A DNA stretch of 13,361 nt from an uncultured bacterium (GTDB lineage Bacteria > Bacteroidota > Ignavibacteria > Kapaibacteriales > UBA4661), in the NCBI GenBank assembly GCA_937899715.1, contig CALCNX010000117.1, positions 1-13,361 on the forward strand, written 5' to 3'. Position numbers and translations under genes: made by a program. Position 1 is the stretch's first letter. Every line of letters begins with the position of its first letter. Below, piece after piece: positions 1 to 7,636 of this stretch. The notes beneath the pieces were generated by a model that had not been told where the DNA came from, did not search any database, and worked only from the letters and a program-made list of their open reading frames with translations.

Positions 1-1
1 T

Positions 2-637
2 GATAAGTACGATGAAGTCATTGTGCAAGAAAAACTGGATGGCTCCAATGTCGGCGTAGCACGGCTTGGCGATCAACTTTTTCCGCTCACTCGCGCGGGC
101 TATCTCGCCGAATCCTCGAAGTATGAACAGCATTGGCGTTTTGCCGATTGGGTGTATGAAAACGCAGACCGCTTTTTGGCTGTCGTGCAGGATGGTGAGC
201 GTTTATGCGGTGAATGGCTGATGCAGGCGCACGGCACACGCTATGCGCTTAGGCATGAACCGTTTGTTGCTTTCGATCTCATGCGCGGTACGGAGCGAGC
301 GGTGTACGACGAGATGCTGCGTCGCATTCAGACAGGCGATTTTATTACGCCAACGTTGCTTCACAGGGGCGGAGCAATCAGTATTGAAGCAGTGTTGCAG
401 AAATTGGGTGCGAGCGGTTTTCACGGCGCTTTGGATACAGTCGAAGGAGCAGTCTGGCGTGTGGAGCGCGAGGAACTCGTCAGACGAAGTCCGAAGCAAA
501 ACCCAAGCGGTGAGCGTGAGCGGGTGGTGGATTTTGTCGTGAAATATGTTCGTCCGGATAAGCAAGACGGTATCTATTTGCCGGAAATGAGCGGCAAAGA
601 GGCAGTGTGGAATTGGAGACCGGGGCAAAAAATGTAG
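2..637 (+). CDS. RNA ligase / nucleotidyltransferase, 3' part (start lies outside the window)
   Basis: The reading frame is open from the first bases of the window, so the true start is upstream; a GTG at 23 is in frame but falls just before the catalytic motif and is unlikely to be the start. About 211 residues are visible. The order of nucleotidyltransferase motifs is that of RNA ligases: motif I EKLDGSN with the lysine that would be adenylated (fragment residue 11), GEWLMQAHG as motif III, FVAFDL as IIIa, EGAVWRV as motif IV, and VKYVRP as motif V with its lysine. Such enzymes seal RNA nicks using ATP through an enzyme-AMP intermediate. The residues before motif I are missing. The C-terminus is short, ending soon after motif V, so no extra C-terminal domain is present. 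It is separated from the cas genes by a terminator and a convergent small gene, so it is probably a neighbour rather than part of the CRISPR system. The exact RNA ligase subfamily and substrate cannot be told. Confidence 0.85.
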   Translation, partial: DKYDEVIVQEKLDGSNVGVARLGDQLFPLTRAGYLAESSKYEQHWRFADWVYENADRFLAVVQDGERLCGEWLMQAHGTRYALRHEPFVAFDLMRGTERAVYDEMLRRIQTGDFITPTLLHRGGAISIEAVLQKLGASGFHGALDTVEGAVWRVEREELVRRSPKQNPSGERERVVDFVVKYVRPDKQDGIYLPEMSGKEAVWNWRPGQKM

Positions 638-674
638 CTTTTTTGCAAAAATCTTCAAAAAAGTAAAAATAGTT

Positions 675-710
675 AGCCCTTACGTCAAAAAATGTAAGGG
701 CTTATTTGTT
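675..710. terminator. Intrinsic terminator, probably bidirectional
   Basis: An 11-bp stem (675-685 with 692-702, one G-T pair) closes a 6-base A-rich loop. It is followed on the plus strand by a T-rich stretch and preceded by an A-rich stretch, which is a T-rich stretch on the minus strand. It lies just after the RNA ligase stop and before the stop of the convergent small gene, so it can end transcription from both sides. Confidence 0.75.
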
Positions 711-716
711 ATTGTC

Positions 717-929
717 TTACTGAGGATTTTTGCTCAAAATTAAATGTTGCAACAATGATTGTAACGGGTTTTTCGTTACAGGTGACACTAGCGCTGCCAT
801 TATTGATTTTGTATATTCGTGCCGCATGATGAAATACTCATCTGGATTGTTTCCATCAGTAAAAAACTGTACGTCTCTGAGGTTCTTGCGGTCATAGTTT
901 TTCACTCTCTTCTTTGTAATGATGAACAC
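717..929 (-). CDS. Small hypothetical protein (70 aa), GTG start
   Basis: I do not recognise this family. The frame encodes 70 residues, mixed charge, no membrane segment and no clear motif. The start is a GTG at 927-929 (minus strand), supported by an AAGGAG ribosome-binding site six bases upstream and a TATAAT box at 948-953 about 18 bases upstream of the start. The first residues (FIITKKRV) faintly recall the beginning of HigB-type toxins, but the rest does not follow that family and no antitoxin is next to it. It runs convergent to the RNA ligase and ends at the shared terminator. It could be a decayed or very small accessory gene. Confidence 0.4.
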   Translation of the reverse strand: MFIITKKRVKNYDRKNLRDVQFFTDGNNPDEYFIMRHEYTKSIMAALVSPVTKNPLQSLLQHLILSKNPQ

Positions 930-1044
930 GACAAACTCCTTGCATCAATTATACTATCGTTATTGGGCAAAAGCCACAAACGATAAGGATGTCTTGAACT
1001 ATCATCTTTTGCTGGATGTAGCGGAAGGCGAGTTATTGCCATGA
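919..1044 (+). pseudogene. Short frame resembling a Cas3 N-terminus, directly upstream of cas3
   Basis: Reading from ATG 919 (or 922), a 40-41 residue frame contains YYRYWAKA, then YHLL directly followed by LDVA, and stops at 1042-1044, overlapping the cas3 ATG (ATGA). Type I-E Cas3 proteins typically begin with an aromatic-rich Y-W-x-K-A stretch, a short linker, then HLL-x-YH-x-LDVA. The frame matches that pattern with the middle YH-containing residues missing. The intact cas3 that follows has its own, different N-terminus of the same kind (FWAKT...SHLLDVA). I infer a remnant of an older cas3 5' end left when the gene was replaced or recombined. It could instead be a real small upstream gene coupled to cas3, or a coincidence. 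No ribosome-binding site is visible before it. Confidence 0.4.
948..953 (-). promoter_or_regulatory. Possible -10 box for the small minus-strand gene
   Basis: The minus strand reads TATAAT exactly, about 18 bases upstream of the GTG start. No good -35 hexamer lies 16-18 bases further up, so the promoter is only a suggestion. Confidence 0.25.
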
Positions 1045-3950
1045 AGCAAGTGGAACTTCTTTTTTGGGCAAAAACTGACCAAACGGGCAAAGATAAAGAA
1101 TGGACACGTCCACTTTGGTCGCATTTACTGGATGTTGCTTGTGTTGCTGAAGTATTGTGGGATGTCATTCTTTCTGAAACGTTAAAAAAACAAATTGTAC
1201 AAATATTAGGCTGTACCTTGAATGAGGCTCGAAGTTTCATTACGTGGCTGTGCGGTGTCCATGATGTTGGTAAAGCGATTCCTCCATTTCAAATACAGCA
1301 CGAATTTTCCAAAGCACTATTAGCAAATGCTGGGCTATCATTTCCGAAAAAAGCAAGTAAAGTGCGACATGAACACGCAACCTATAAATTGCTTACACGC
1401 TGGTATCAGGAACGATATAGCCGAACAGGTTGGTTTGATGACATAGCATTTTTGCTGGCGTTTCATCATTCTCACTCCACCACCAAATCTGATGCTGAAA
1501 AAGACACCGCATCTGACGTAATAGGGGAAAATGATTGGAAGGCAGCCCAAAACGCTTTAATAGATTGCACTGTTGAAGTTTTGAAACCATTTATCCCTGT
1601 ACAGATCGCTCAGAAAAATTACTGGCAATCATGGACATACCTTTTTATGGGACTTGTGAGCTATGCTGATTGGATTGCTTCAATGGAGGGAAACTTCCCA
1701 CACCAACTTACTCAAAAGCCTCATGAATATTTACCGACAGCACGTGCGGCAGCACAACAAGCTATAAAACATATTGGTGCCGACCTCACGGCACAGATTC
1801 AGGGTAGGAAATTTGGACAACTCTTTGGTGAAACTGATGCTGATGGCAAATGGAAAGGTTTTACTCCACGTGCTGTACAAAAAGCAGTTGTTCGTTATAC
1901 CGAACGGCAACGGTTGTCAGAAACACAATCAACACCCCTCCTAGCAATTATTGAAGCCCCAACTGCCGATGGCAAAACAGAAGCTGCATTACATCTTGCT
2001 GCTCAACTGCAAGCAATATCGCCAAAGAAGAAAGCACGGCGAGGAATCTATCTTGCTATGCCAACTCAAGCAACAAGCAACGGTCTTTTGAAACGTTTTC
2101 TTGCATTTCTGGAACGAGCGCATGATGCAAGTGCTCATCCAGCAAATACGCTGCTCATACATGGACAAAGCAATCTGCATGAGACGCAAGAAATGCTGAA
2201 AGAGAATATGAATAAATTTATTTATGCTTCTCAAATAGAAAGTATCAGCGGTGGTGAAAGAGATGATAGAAAGTTTAACCAAACGGCAACCGTCGGTACT
2301 GCTGCATGGTTCTTGCCCAAAAAGCGGTCATTGCTTGCTCCGTTTGGTATTGGCACTATTGACCAAGCATTACTTGCCGTGTTGCAAACAAAGTTTTTCT
2401 TTCTTCGGTTATTCGGGCTACATGATAAAACCATCATTTTTGATGAAGTTCACGCCTACGATGCCTATATGCTCACGTTGCTCGAAAGGCTTATTGCATG
2501 GCTTAAAGCCTCCGGCTCGGATGTTATCTTACTTTCAGCCACACTTCCCGATACAATGCGCAAACGATTTATCCAAGCGTGGACGGGAGACAAAACCGAC
2601 ACATCACCGAACCTTCCCGTACAATATCCCGCACTCACCTTTGTACGAGGCGGCAAACTTGAAACTGAACCCGTGTACAAGGACGAGCTTCCTCTGCCGA
2701 ATATGAAAGAAGAGCGTCCAAGCAAAAAGACTGTACACCTTGAGCCGATTATTGTTTCCCCAAATGCGTCTGAACAAATAGAGCGCATTGCCGCAGATGC
2801 TGTGGCTGCATATAACAATGGCGCAGCCGTTGCCGTTCTTTGTAATTCTGTGGATAGGGCACAGCGGGTCTTTCAGAAAATTTGTGAGAAATTGAACCTT
2901 AAAGAGGAAGAAGCAGAAAAGACCAACCTTCACCTGATACACTCACGCATGACATACGGGCAACGAAGCCAGAAAGAAAGCCTTATTCTGAATAGTTTCG
3001 GAGTGGGGTTTCAAGGCGACAGAAAAGGAATTGTCGTCGGTACACAAATTCTTGAGCAGTCTCTCGACGTAGATTTCGACGCAATGATAACCGATATTGC
3101 GCCGATTGATTTACTGCTTCAACGCGCAGGAAGATTACACCGCCATTTGTGGAGAACATTTCGTCCCGCAGCACACTCTTCGCCGACTCTTCAAATCGTT
3201 ATCCCCGAATCTTCGACAAAACAAACCGAAGCACCATCATTCCGAACAGTTGCAGCAGTGTATTCGGATTTTATTATGCAGCAAACATGGCGCGTCTTGC
3301 ATCAAGAAAATGACCCAAGCAAGAATTGGCGAATGGAATGGCACATTCCCGATGATGTCCGCTCGTTGGTTAATGCGGTATATGATGAAGAAACACAAGC
3401 CGAGTTTGAGAAGGAGAGCCGACTAGAGAAAGCCTTCTTCAAACAAAGCGGTGAAACAATAAGTAAGCAACAAAGCGCATTCAGTGTACTTATTTTTGAC
3501 CCAAGAGAGGCGGATTATATAACAGACGAAGGTTTGCGATTGCTAGATGATGAAGCCATTGAGAATCAAATGCGAGCAGCGACAAGGCTGGAAATAAACA
3601 GTGTGCGGTTGATCTGTTTTCATGAAGACGAACATGAGCAATGGTATCTTGATGCGGATTGTACCATTCGGTTTGAGCAATCTCTTACGGAATCATCCGA
3701 GGGAGTTCGTACCTTACTACACAATACTGTCTCAGTTTCAGCAGAGAAGGTTGTGAGTGCAGTGCTATCATTTCAAAAAAATGAACCGGGTATATTCGCA
3801 CAATGGCAGGCAACAATAAAAAATTCATCAGGGCTTTTAGGGCTTATACCAATGATATTCAAGCATTGTCAATGGAAACATCACAAGGAAAACGTTACCG
3901 TGTCTTTTAATCAAACATTAGGGCTTGTCATAAATGAAAAAGCATCATAA
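1041..3950 (+). CDS. cas3: CRISPR-associated helicase-nuclease Cas3 (type I-E)
   Basis: The 969-residue protein is recruited to Cascade R-loops and unwinds and degrades target DNA. The N-terminal HD nuclease domain shows H28, the H74-D75 pair (GVHDVGK), histidines at 110-112 and 142-143 and D210. The superfamily 2 helicase follows: Walker A around TADGKTEA (K312), DEVH at 468-471, SAT at 499-501, GTQILEQSLDVDFD near 667-680 (motif V) and QRAGRLHRH at 694-702 (motif VI). The C-terminal domain completes a protein of normal or slightly larger size (E. coli Cas3 is near 890). The ATG at 1041 puts the HD domain at the expected place, and an AAGGCG stretch about ten bases upstream may be the ribosome-binding site. 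All catalytic motifs look intact. The gene is separated from cse1 by about 160 bases holding a solitary repeat and a terminator, so cas3 is probably transcribed apart from Cascade. Confidence 0.97.
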   Translation: MKQVELLFWAKTDQTGKDKEWTRPLWSHLLDVACVAEVLWDVILSETLKKQIVQILGCTLNEARSFITWLCGVHDVGKAIPPFQIQHEFSKALLANAGLSFPKKASKVRHEHATYKLLTRWYQERYSRTGWFDDIAFLLAFHHSHSTTKSDAEKDTASDVIGENDWKAAQNALIDCTVEVLKPFIPVQIAQKNYWQSWTYLFMGLVSYADWIASMEGNFPHQLTQKPHEYLPTARAAAQQAIKHIGADLTAQIQGRKFGQLFGETDADGKWKGFTPRAVQKAVVRYTERQRLSETQSTPLLAIIEAPTADGKTEAALHLAAQLQAISPKKKARRGIYLAMPTQATSNGLLKRFLAFLERAHDASAHPANTLLIHGQSNLHETQEMLKENMNKFIYASQIESISGGERDDRKFNQTATVGTAAWFLPKKRSLLAPFGIGTIDQALLAVLQTKFFFLRLFGLHDKTIIFDEVHAYDAYMLTLLERLIAWLKASGSDVILLSATLPDTMRKRFIQAWTGDKTDTSPNLPVQYPALTFVRGGKLETEPVYKDELPLPNMKEERPSKKTVHLEPIIVSPNASEQIERIAADAVAAYNNGAAVAVLCNSVDRAQRVFQKICEKLNLKEEEAEKTNLHLIHSRMTYGQRSQKESLILNSFGVGFQGDRKGIVVGTQILEQSLDVDFDAMITDIAPIDLLLQRAGRLHRHLWRTFRPAAHSSPTLQIVIPESSTKQTEAPSFRTVAAVYSDFIMQQTWRVLHQENDPSKNWRMEWHIPDDVRSLVNAVYDEETQAEFEKESRLEKAFFKQSGETISKQQSAFSVLIFDPREADYITDEGLRLLDDEAIENQMRAATRLEINSVRLICFHEDEHEQWYLDADCTIRFEQSLTESSEGVRTLLHNTVSVSAEKVVSAVLSFQKNEPGIFAQWQATIKNSSGLLGLIPMIFKHCQWKHHKENVTVSFNQTLGLVINEKAS

Positions 3951-3951
3951 C
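3925..3951 (+). promoter_or_regulatory. Candidate promoter for the first solitary-repeat RNA
   Basis: TTGTCA at 3925-3930 (one base from the -35 consensus) and CATAAC at 3946-3951 are spaced by 15 bases inside the end of cas3. The predicted start is near 3958, right at the solitary repeat. The same arrangement is seen before the second solitary repeat, which raises confidence in both. Confidence 0.35.
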
Positions 3952-3958
3952 TTGCAGT

Positions 3959-3987
3959 TTGTTTCCCGCACACGCGGGGATGAACCG
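3959..3987 (+). repeat. Solitary degenerate CRISPR repeat (cas3-cse1 gap)
   Basis: It aligns without gaps to the 29-bp array repeat with 25 matches. The four differences are the first two bases and two bases in the hairpin loop (GCCC in the array, ACAC here). The 5-bp stem CCCGC/GCGGG and the eight-base 3' handle ATGAACCG are unchanged, so Cas6e should still bind and cut it. It has no partner repeat. Confidence 0.9.
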
Positions 3988-4003
3988 ATTGACGCAATGA
4001 TTT

Positions 4004-4045
4004 ATAGTCATTCATCGTTAAAAAACGATGGATGGCTATTTTTTT
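4004..4045 (+). terminator. Strong intrinsic terminator
   Basis: Arms 4004-4019 and 4024-4039 form a 16-bp stem with two G-T pairs and a four-A loop, followed by a T-run (4039-4045). It ends the solitary-repeat RNA and any read-through from cas3, and isolates the Cascade operon. Confidence 0.85.
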
Positions 4046-4046
4046 G

Positions 4047-4073
4047 TTGCACAGTAACATCAGTTTATATATT
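4047..4073 (+). promoter_or_regulatory. Possible promoter of the Cascade operon
   Basis: TATATT at 4068-4073 is a near-consensus -10 box. TTGCAC at 4047-4052 is a weak -35 at 15-base spacing. The box lies downstream of the terminator and about 39 bases before the cse1 ATG, so the operon needs a promoter about here. The exact hexamers are uncertain. Confidence 0.35.
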
Positions 4074-4099
4074 TTTGAAAAAGTACAAGTTAAAAATAA

Positions 4100-4116
4100 A
4101 AGATTGAAGCTATGAT
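4100..4116 (+). promoter_or_regulatory. Candidate Cascade-binding site (AAG PAM + seed match) at the cse1 start
   Basis: AAG at 4100-4102 is the canonical type I-E PAM. The following 14 bases (4103-4116), which include the cse1 ATG, match the first 14 bases of the pseudo-spacer at 3988-4001 except at positions 6 and 9. Position 6 is one Cascade flips out and does not read. Beyond base 14 the match is lost. This would allow binding as a transcription roadblock but not cleavage by Cas3. It is inferred from sequence only. Confidence 0.5.
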
Positions 4117-5611
4117 AGAAAAAAACAACATCACTAACGAACCATTTGTTAGAGTTCAATTTGTAGACAACACCGAAAAAACATTGAGTTTAAGGGATAC
4201 TATTTTGGAATCACATCGTATCTCTGAAATTGTTTCCGATTCAGTAACAGAAGCCGCCGCAATACGTAGGTTCTTGTTGGCGCTCTTTATTCGTGTCTAT
4301 GCAGATTACCTGAAGCACGAGGATTGGTGGCTTGATGTCTATCAAACGTGCGTTTTACCAACTGAACCGCTTGAAAAATATTTACAACAATGGGAAGACC
4401 GTTTCGATTTATTTCACCCAACGCACCCATTTTTTCAGCATCCAAGCCCTGAAAGCGACAAACCGCAATCATTAAACGTACTGCGGCTTGAAAACGCGAG
4501 CGGCAATAATGCCGTCTTGTTTTCACATTCCAACGAGGAAGATAGTTTTATGATGACAAATGCAGAAGCTGCCCGTGCGCTCATAACTGCACAAGCGTAT
4601 GCAGTTGGTGGCGGTGTTTCCAAGCCGTTTAATTTTTCGCACGGTGTTTTGGTTTCGGGTGGGTTGGTGTTTTGGGTTGGAGGCAATACTTTGTTGCAGT
4701 CGCTATTATTAAACTCCAGACCTAAACTCTTGAGAAGGTTAGACCGAGATAGTTTTATCGGCACTCCCTCGTGGGAGCATGAACCCGTGCGGGCATTGCA
4801 ATATCCGGCAAACGGCATCTTGCACCTTTTTACATTTCTGTCCAGGCGTTTTCGTTTAGTGAGGCACGATGAAAACACGGTTAAAGCCGTTATTCTCTCG
4901 CAAGGGGATAAAAACATCTCGCCGCTCAACGACCCTATGATGGCTTATATTACCAACAACAAAGGGGAGACAACTGTTTTGAATCTCAATCGTGAACGTG
5001 CGTTGTGGCGCAGTTATTATGCACTGTACGCCGAGCAAACAACGTCCTCACAGAAACCTGCTACATTGCAATATGCTATTCGTGCTGTTCCTGAAGGGCA
5101 GCGTATTGAGTTAGAAGTTTTTGGGTTGCAGACGGACAAGGGTAAAATTGAGCACTCGCGCATGGAAAAACTAGTGTATTATCCTTCTATTGCTGGTGAT
5201 AACAATAAAGTCTCGGCACTGCAAAAAATGATTTTAGACAGTGATACTGTTTCAAGCGCGCTCTCTAAAGCACTTTGGCTGTTTGCGCAGATATTTTTGT
5301 ACCCCGAAACAAAAAACCTGAGCGACACACAACGTGCGGAAATTACGGCTTTCAAACAATCCATTGACTGCTCGGCGCAGTATTGGGCAAATGCCGGAAC
5401 ACGCATCAACTCACTTATTGCAAGACTTTCGCGACTTGATGATGCGGACGAGCGAGGCGATTTGATTGCCGAATGGCGTATTTTCCTCAAATCAACCGCA
5501 ATAGAACTCCTTGAGCGGCAATTAGAAAGCATAAGCGGTAACGCAAGCGTTGTGTACAGGGCATTTGCAGCAGCACAGCGATTTTTTCAAATTGAATCAT
5601 CAAAATTTTGA
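4112..5611 (+). CDS. cse1: Cascade large subunit Cse1 (Cas8e/CasA)
   Basis: The protein has 499 residues, close to E. coli CasA (502). In Cascade this subunit reads the PAM, starts DNA unwinding and recruits Cas3. Family marks seen: the N-terminal NEPFVRV stretch, the FHPTHPFFQHP segment near residue 110, and the glycine-rich region around GGGVSKPFNFSHG and WVGGN in the middle, followed by a helical C-terminal half that fits the four-helix bundle. The ATG at 4112 has no strong ribosome-binding site, and the start codon lies inside the candidate Cascade-binding site. It is the first gene of the Cascade operon, followed by cse2 after 43 bases. The low overall conservation of this subunit makes the gene-order argument important, but the match is good. 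Confidence 0.94.
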   Translation: MIEKNNITNEPFVRVQFVDNTEKTLSLRDTILESHRISEIVSDSVTEAAAIRRFLLALFIRVYADYLKHEDWWLDVYQTCVLPTEPLEKYLQQWEDRFDLFHPTHPFFQHPSPESDKPQSLNVLRLENASGNNAVLFSHSNEEDSFMMTNAEAARALITAQAYAVGGGVSKPFNFSHGVLVSGGLVFWVGGNTLLQSLLLNSRPKLLRRLDRDSFIGTPSWEHEPVRALQYPANGILHLFTFLSRRFRLVRHDENTVKAVILSQGDKNISPLNDPMMAYITNNKGETTVLNLNRERALWRSYYALYAEQTTSSQKPATLQYAIRAVPEGQRIELEVFGLQTDKGKIEHSRMEKLVYYPSIAGDNNKVSALQKMILDSDTVSSALSKALWLFAQIFLYPETKNLSDTQRAEITAFKQSIDCSAQYWANAGTRINSLIARLSRLDDADERGDLIAEWRIFLKSTAIELLERQLESISGNASVVYRAFAAAQRFFQIESSKF

Positions 5612-5654
5612 TAGTGACATCTTTTACTCACAACAATCTTACTTTGGAGGCTTT

Positions 5655-6278
5655 ATGCCTGAAGAACTTACAATAACCAATAAAGCCGCACCCAAGCGGT
5701 ATTACACGTGTCCGCCTTTTCTTACGCGCCTCTTTGAATTGCTTCACGATAAGCAAGCAGGACACTCCTACGCCCGTGCAGCATTTTCACACCTTGCCTT
5801 TGGTCATGCAGCCGGAGAGGATGCAGAAATTATGCGGGTCATGGGCAATACGCTTGGCGGTGAAATAGGGCGAGACAACACCGACCATCATTTTCGCCAA
5901 CGCTTGATTGTAAGCGGTTTATTTGCAACGTATCCTGAAACAGTAGCTTCGGTTGAAAGTGAATTTTCATTTGGCGCATCATGCCGTCGCCTTCGTGCTG
6001 CTATGGGAGGCGTAGGCGTTGATTCGCTTGACCTGCGGTTTGGTGCATTATTGGATGCCCCACTTGATGATGCGCACGAACTCTTAGAAGCAATCATTAG
6101 TCGGTGTAGCGCAACGAAATACGATATTACAGTGGACTACATTTCACTATACCACAACCTATGTCGGTGGAATAGCGAAGAACCGCAAAAACGCTGGGCT
6201 AAAGACTTTTGGGTCTATTCCGACAGCGAAATGAAAAAGGAATCACAGCAAGAATCCACAGAACAAATCACTGAATAA
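5655..6278 (+). CDS. cse2: Cascade small subunit Cse2 (CasB)
   Basis: I place the start at ATG 5655 because GGAGG lies at the right distance just before it; a longer frame opens at 5550 but overlaps the end of cse1 and lacks support. The product has 207 residues (E. coli CasB has 160). Cse2 forms the dimer along the belly of Cascade that stabilises the R-loop and the displaced strand. The sequence has the basic RLRAAMGG segment in the middle, typical of Cse2, and ends with VDYISLYHNL...KRWAKDFWVYS, the best conserved part of the family. A short hydrophilic tail follows. It lies between cse1 and cas7e, as in all I-E operons. Confidence 0.93.
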   Translation: MPEELTITNKAAPKRYYTCPPFLTRLFELLHDKQAGHSYARAAFSHLAFGHAAGEDAEIMRVMGNTLGGEIGRDNTDHHFRQRLIVSGLFATYPETVASVESEFSFGASCRRLRAAMGGVGVDSLDLRFGALLDAPLDDAHELLEAIISRCSATKYDITVDYISLYHNLCRWNSEEPQKRWAKDFWVYSDSEMKKESQQESTEQITE

Positions 6279-6317
6279 ACTTCATTCAATATCATCATAA
6301 ACACAAGGAAATACGTC

Positions 6318-7622
6318 ATGAACACCCCCAATCAACGCCTTTTTGTCGAAATCAGCTTTCTCCGCAATTTCCCTCCTGCAAATCTCAACCGTGACCAACG
6401 CAATCAGCCCAAAACAGCGCAATACGGTACTGTCGCTCGTTCACGCATTTCTCCACAATCCTACAAGCGGGCTGTACGGTTTGCTCCTGAATTTGCGGAG
6501 GCAATACAGCAAGCAATCGGAACAAGAACAAAACATTTACCCAAATTAGTGATGAATGAACTTGTCCTGTCGCATCATATTTCTGAACAGGAAGCAAAAA
6601 CACTCAGCGAAAGTGTTCTTGAGGGTGTTGGGTTTGGAACGGTAAAAGATGGGAAAACGTCGGTTTTAGTGTATATTTCACCAATTCATGTTCAGGAAAT
6701 TGCTCGCCTCATTGCGGAAAAGATTGGGGTTTTGCGCCCACAAATAGCCGCCGTAGAAGCAGAAAAATCAGACGCTCAAGCAAAGGCAAGTGATGAAGAA
6801 AACGATGCAAAAAAGAAAAAAGGTAAAGCAAAAAAAGATGAGGAAAAATCACCGATAACACAAGCATTGAAAGGAACTATCGGCGAGCTGGAAAAAGAAA
6901 TTCAAGAAGTTATTGCCGGAAAAAAGAACAAAATCCTCAAATCTGTCGGAAGCCCTGATATTGCGCTTTTTGGAAGAATGCTGGCAGAATTTCCCGCACT
7001 GCATGTAGATGCTGCCTGCCAAGTTGCTCAGATTATCTCTACCAATCAACTCAAAAGCGAATTCGATTTTTACACTGCCGTTGATGATGTAAACGAAGCG
7101 GAAAATGAGCAAGGGGCAGGGATGATGGGCTTGTTAGGCTTTAATTCAGCGTGTTTTTACGGCTATGCCGTCGTTGATGTTATGCTTCTTTTGAAAAATC
7201 TGGGTGGCGACCGCGAAATGACGTTGAATGCTCTCAAGGGCTTTATTCATGCCTACTCACTGGCTGTCCCAATTGGAAAGCAGACATCAACTGCACCTCA
7301 CACACCACCATCGCTAGTGATGACGGTTGTCCGAAATACTTCTGCGCCTTGCTCTCTGGCGAATGCTTTTGAAAAGCCTGTTCGCGCCGATAGCAACGGC
7401 TCGCTTGTCGAAAATTCCATCAAAGCATTAGATACACATTGGCATACCCTTACCAAACTTTTTGGCGGAACTGACAACCCAACCCACGTTATTACTCAAT
7501 TATCAGGCAAAGAAGATACCGCAAAATATCTCCCAAATCTTCAGACAAAATGCGAAGAATCTCTTCAAAGTCTTATAAATAGCACCATTGCTGATGTTTC
7601 AGTACATCTTTCACCCCAATAA
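6318..7622 (+). CDS. cas7e: Cascade backbone subunit Cas7e (Cse4/CasC)
   Basis: The product has 434 residues (E. coli CasC has 363). Six copies form the filament that holds the crRNA guide. The N-terminus PPANLNRD...KTAQYGTVARSRISPQSYKRAVR is the Cas7e signature, and DIALFGRML (214-222), DAACQVAQIISTNQ, YTAVDD and FNSACFYGYAVVDV are all as in the family. AAGGAAA about ten bases before the ATG is the ribosome-binding site. The extra length is largely a charged insertion around residues 145-180, rich in lysine and glutamate (KKKKGKAKKDEEK). It lies where I-E Cas7 proteins vary, so the protein is probably functional. cas5e follows after 14 bases. Confidence 0.97.
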   Translation: MNTPNQRLFVEISFLRNFPPANLNRDQRNQPKTAQYGTVARSRISPQSYKRAVRFAPEFAEAIQQAIGTRTKHLPKLVMNELVLSHHISEQEAKTLSESVLEGVGFGTVKDGKTSVLVYISPIHVQEIARLIAEKIGVLRPQIAAVEAEKSDAQAKASDEENDAKKKKGKAKKDEEKSPITQALKGTIGELEKEIQEVIAGKKNKILKSVGSPDIALFGRMLAEFPALHVDAACQVAQIISTNQLKSEFDFYTAVDDVNEAENEQGAGMMGLLGFNSACFYGYAVVDVMLLLKNLGGDREMTLNALKGFIHAYSLAVPIGKQTSTAPHTPPSLVMTVVRNTSAPCSLANAFEKPVRADSNGSLVENSIKALDTHWHTLTKLFGGTDNPTHVITQLSGKEDTAKYLPNLQTKCEESLQSLINSTIADVSVHLSPQ

Positions 7623-7636
7623 AAGGATAACATACG

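Larger units (their letters stand above)
3959..4045 (+). ncRNA. Candidate crRNA-like regulatory RNA (solitary repeat + 32-nt pseudo-spacer + terminator)
   Basis: The unit has promoter-like hexamers just upstream, a Cas6e-competent repeat, and an intrinsic terminator that ends it at the T-run 4039-4045. The 32 bases after the repeat (3988-4019), the usual I-E spacer length, run into the left arm of the terminator. The 5' part of this pseudo-spacer matches the cse1 start region next to an AAG PAM (see the site at 4100-4116). In other systems, solitary repeats with partially matching spacers (CreA of CreTA modules, CreR-type mini-CRISPRs) make crRNA-like RNAs that guide Cascade to bind and repress, without cutting, because pairing outside the seed is poor. 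I infer the same role here. Expression and processing are not shown. Confidence 0.55.

Noticed and set aside
379..1960. Other copies of ATTGAAGC (near 381 and 1948) as further targets of the first pseudo-spacer
   Set aside because: They have no AAG PAM, match only the first eight or nine positions, and lie inside coding sequence; they show that the eight-base core alone is not significant.
2251..2706. A 151-residue plus-strand frame within cas3
   Set aside because: It is in another frame of the helicase-coding region, has no motifs, and cas3 is intact there.
4046..4111. A CreT-like RNA toxin between the terminator and cse1
   Set aside because: No separate short start-codon frame with rare codons is evident; the seed match covers the cse1 start itself, so autoregulation fits better than a toxin RNA.
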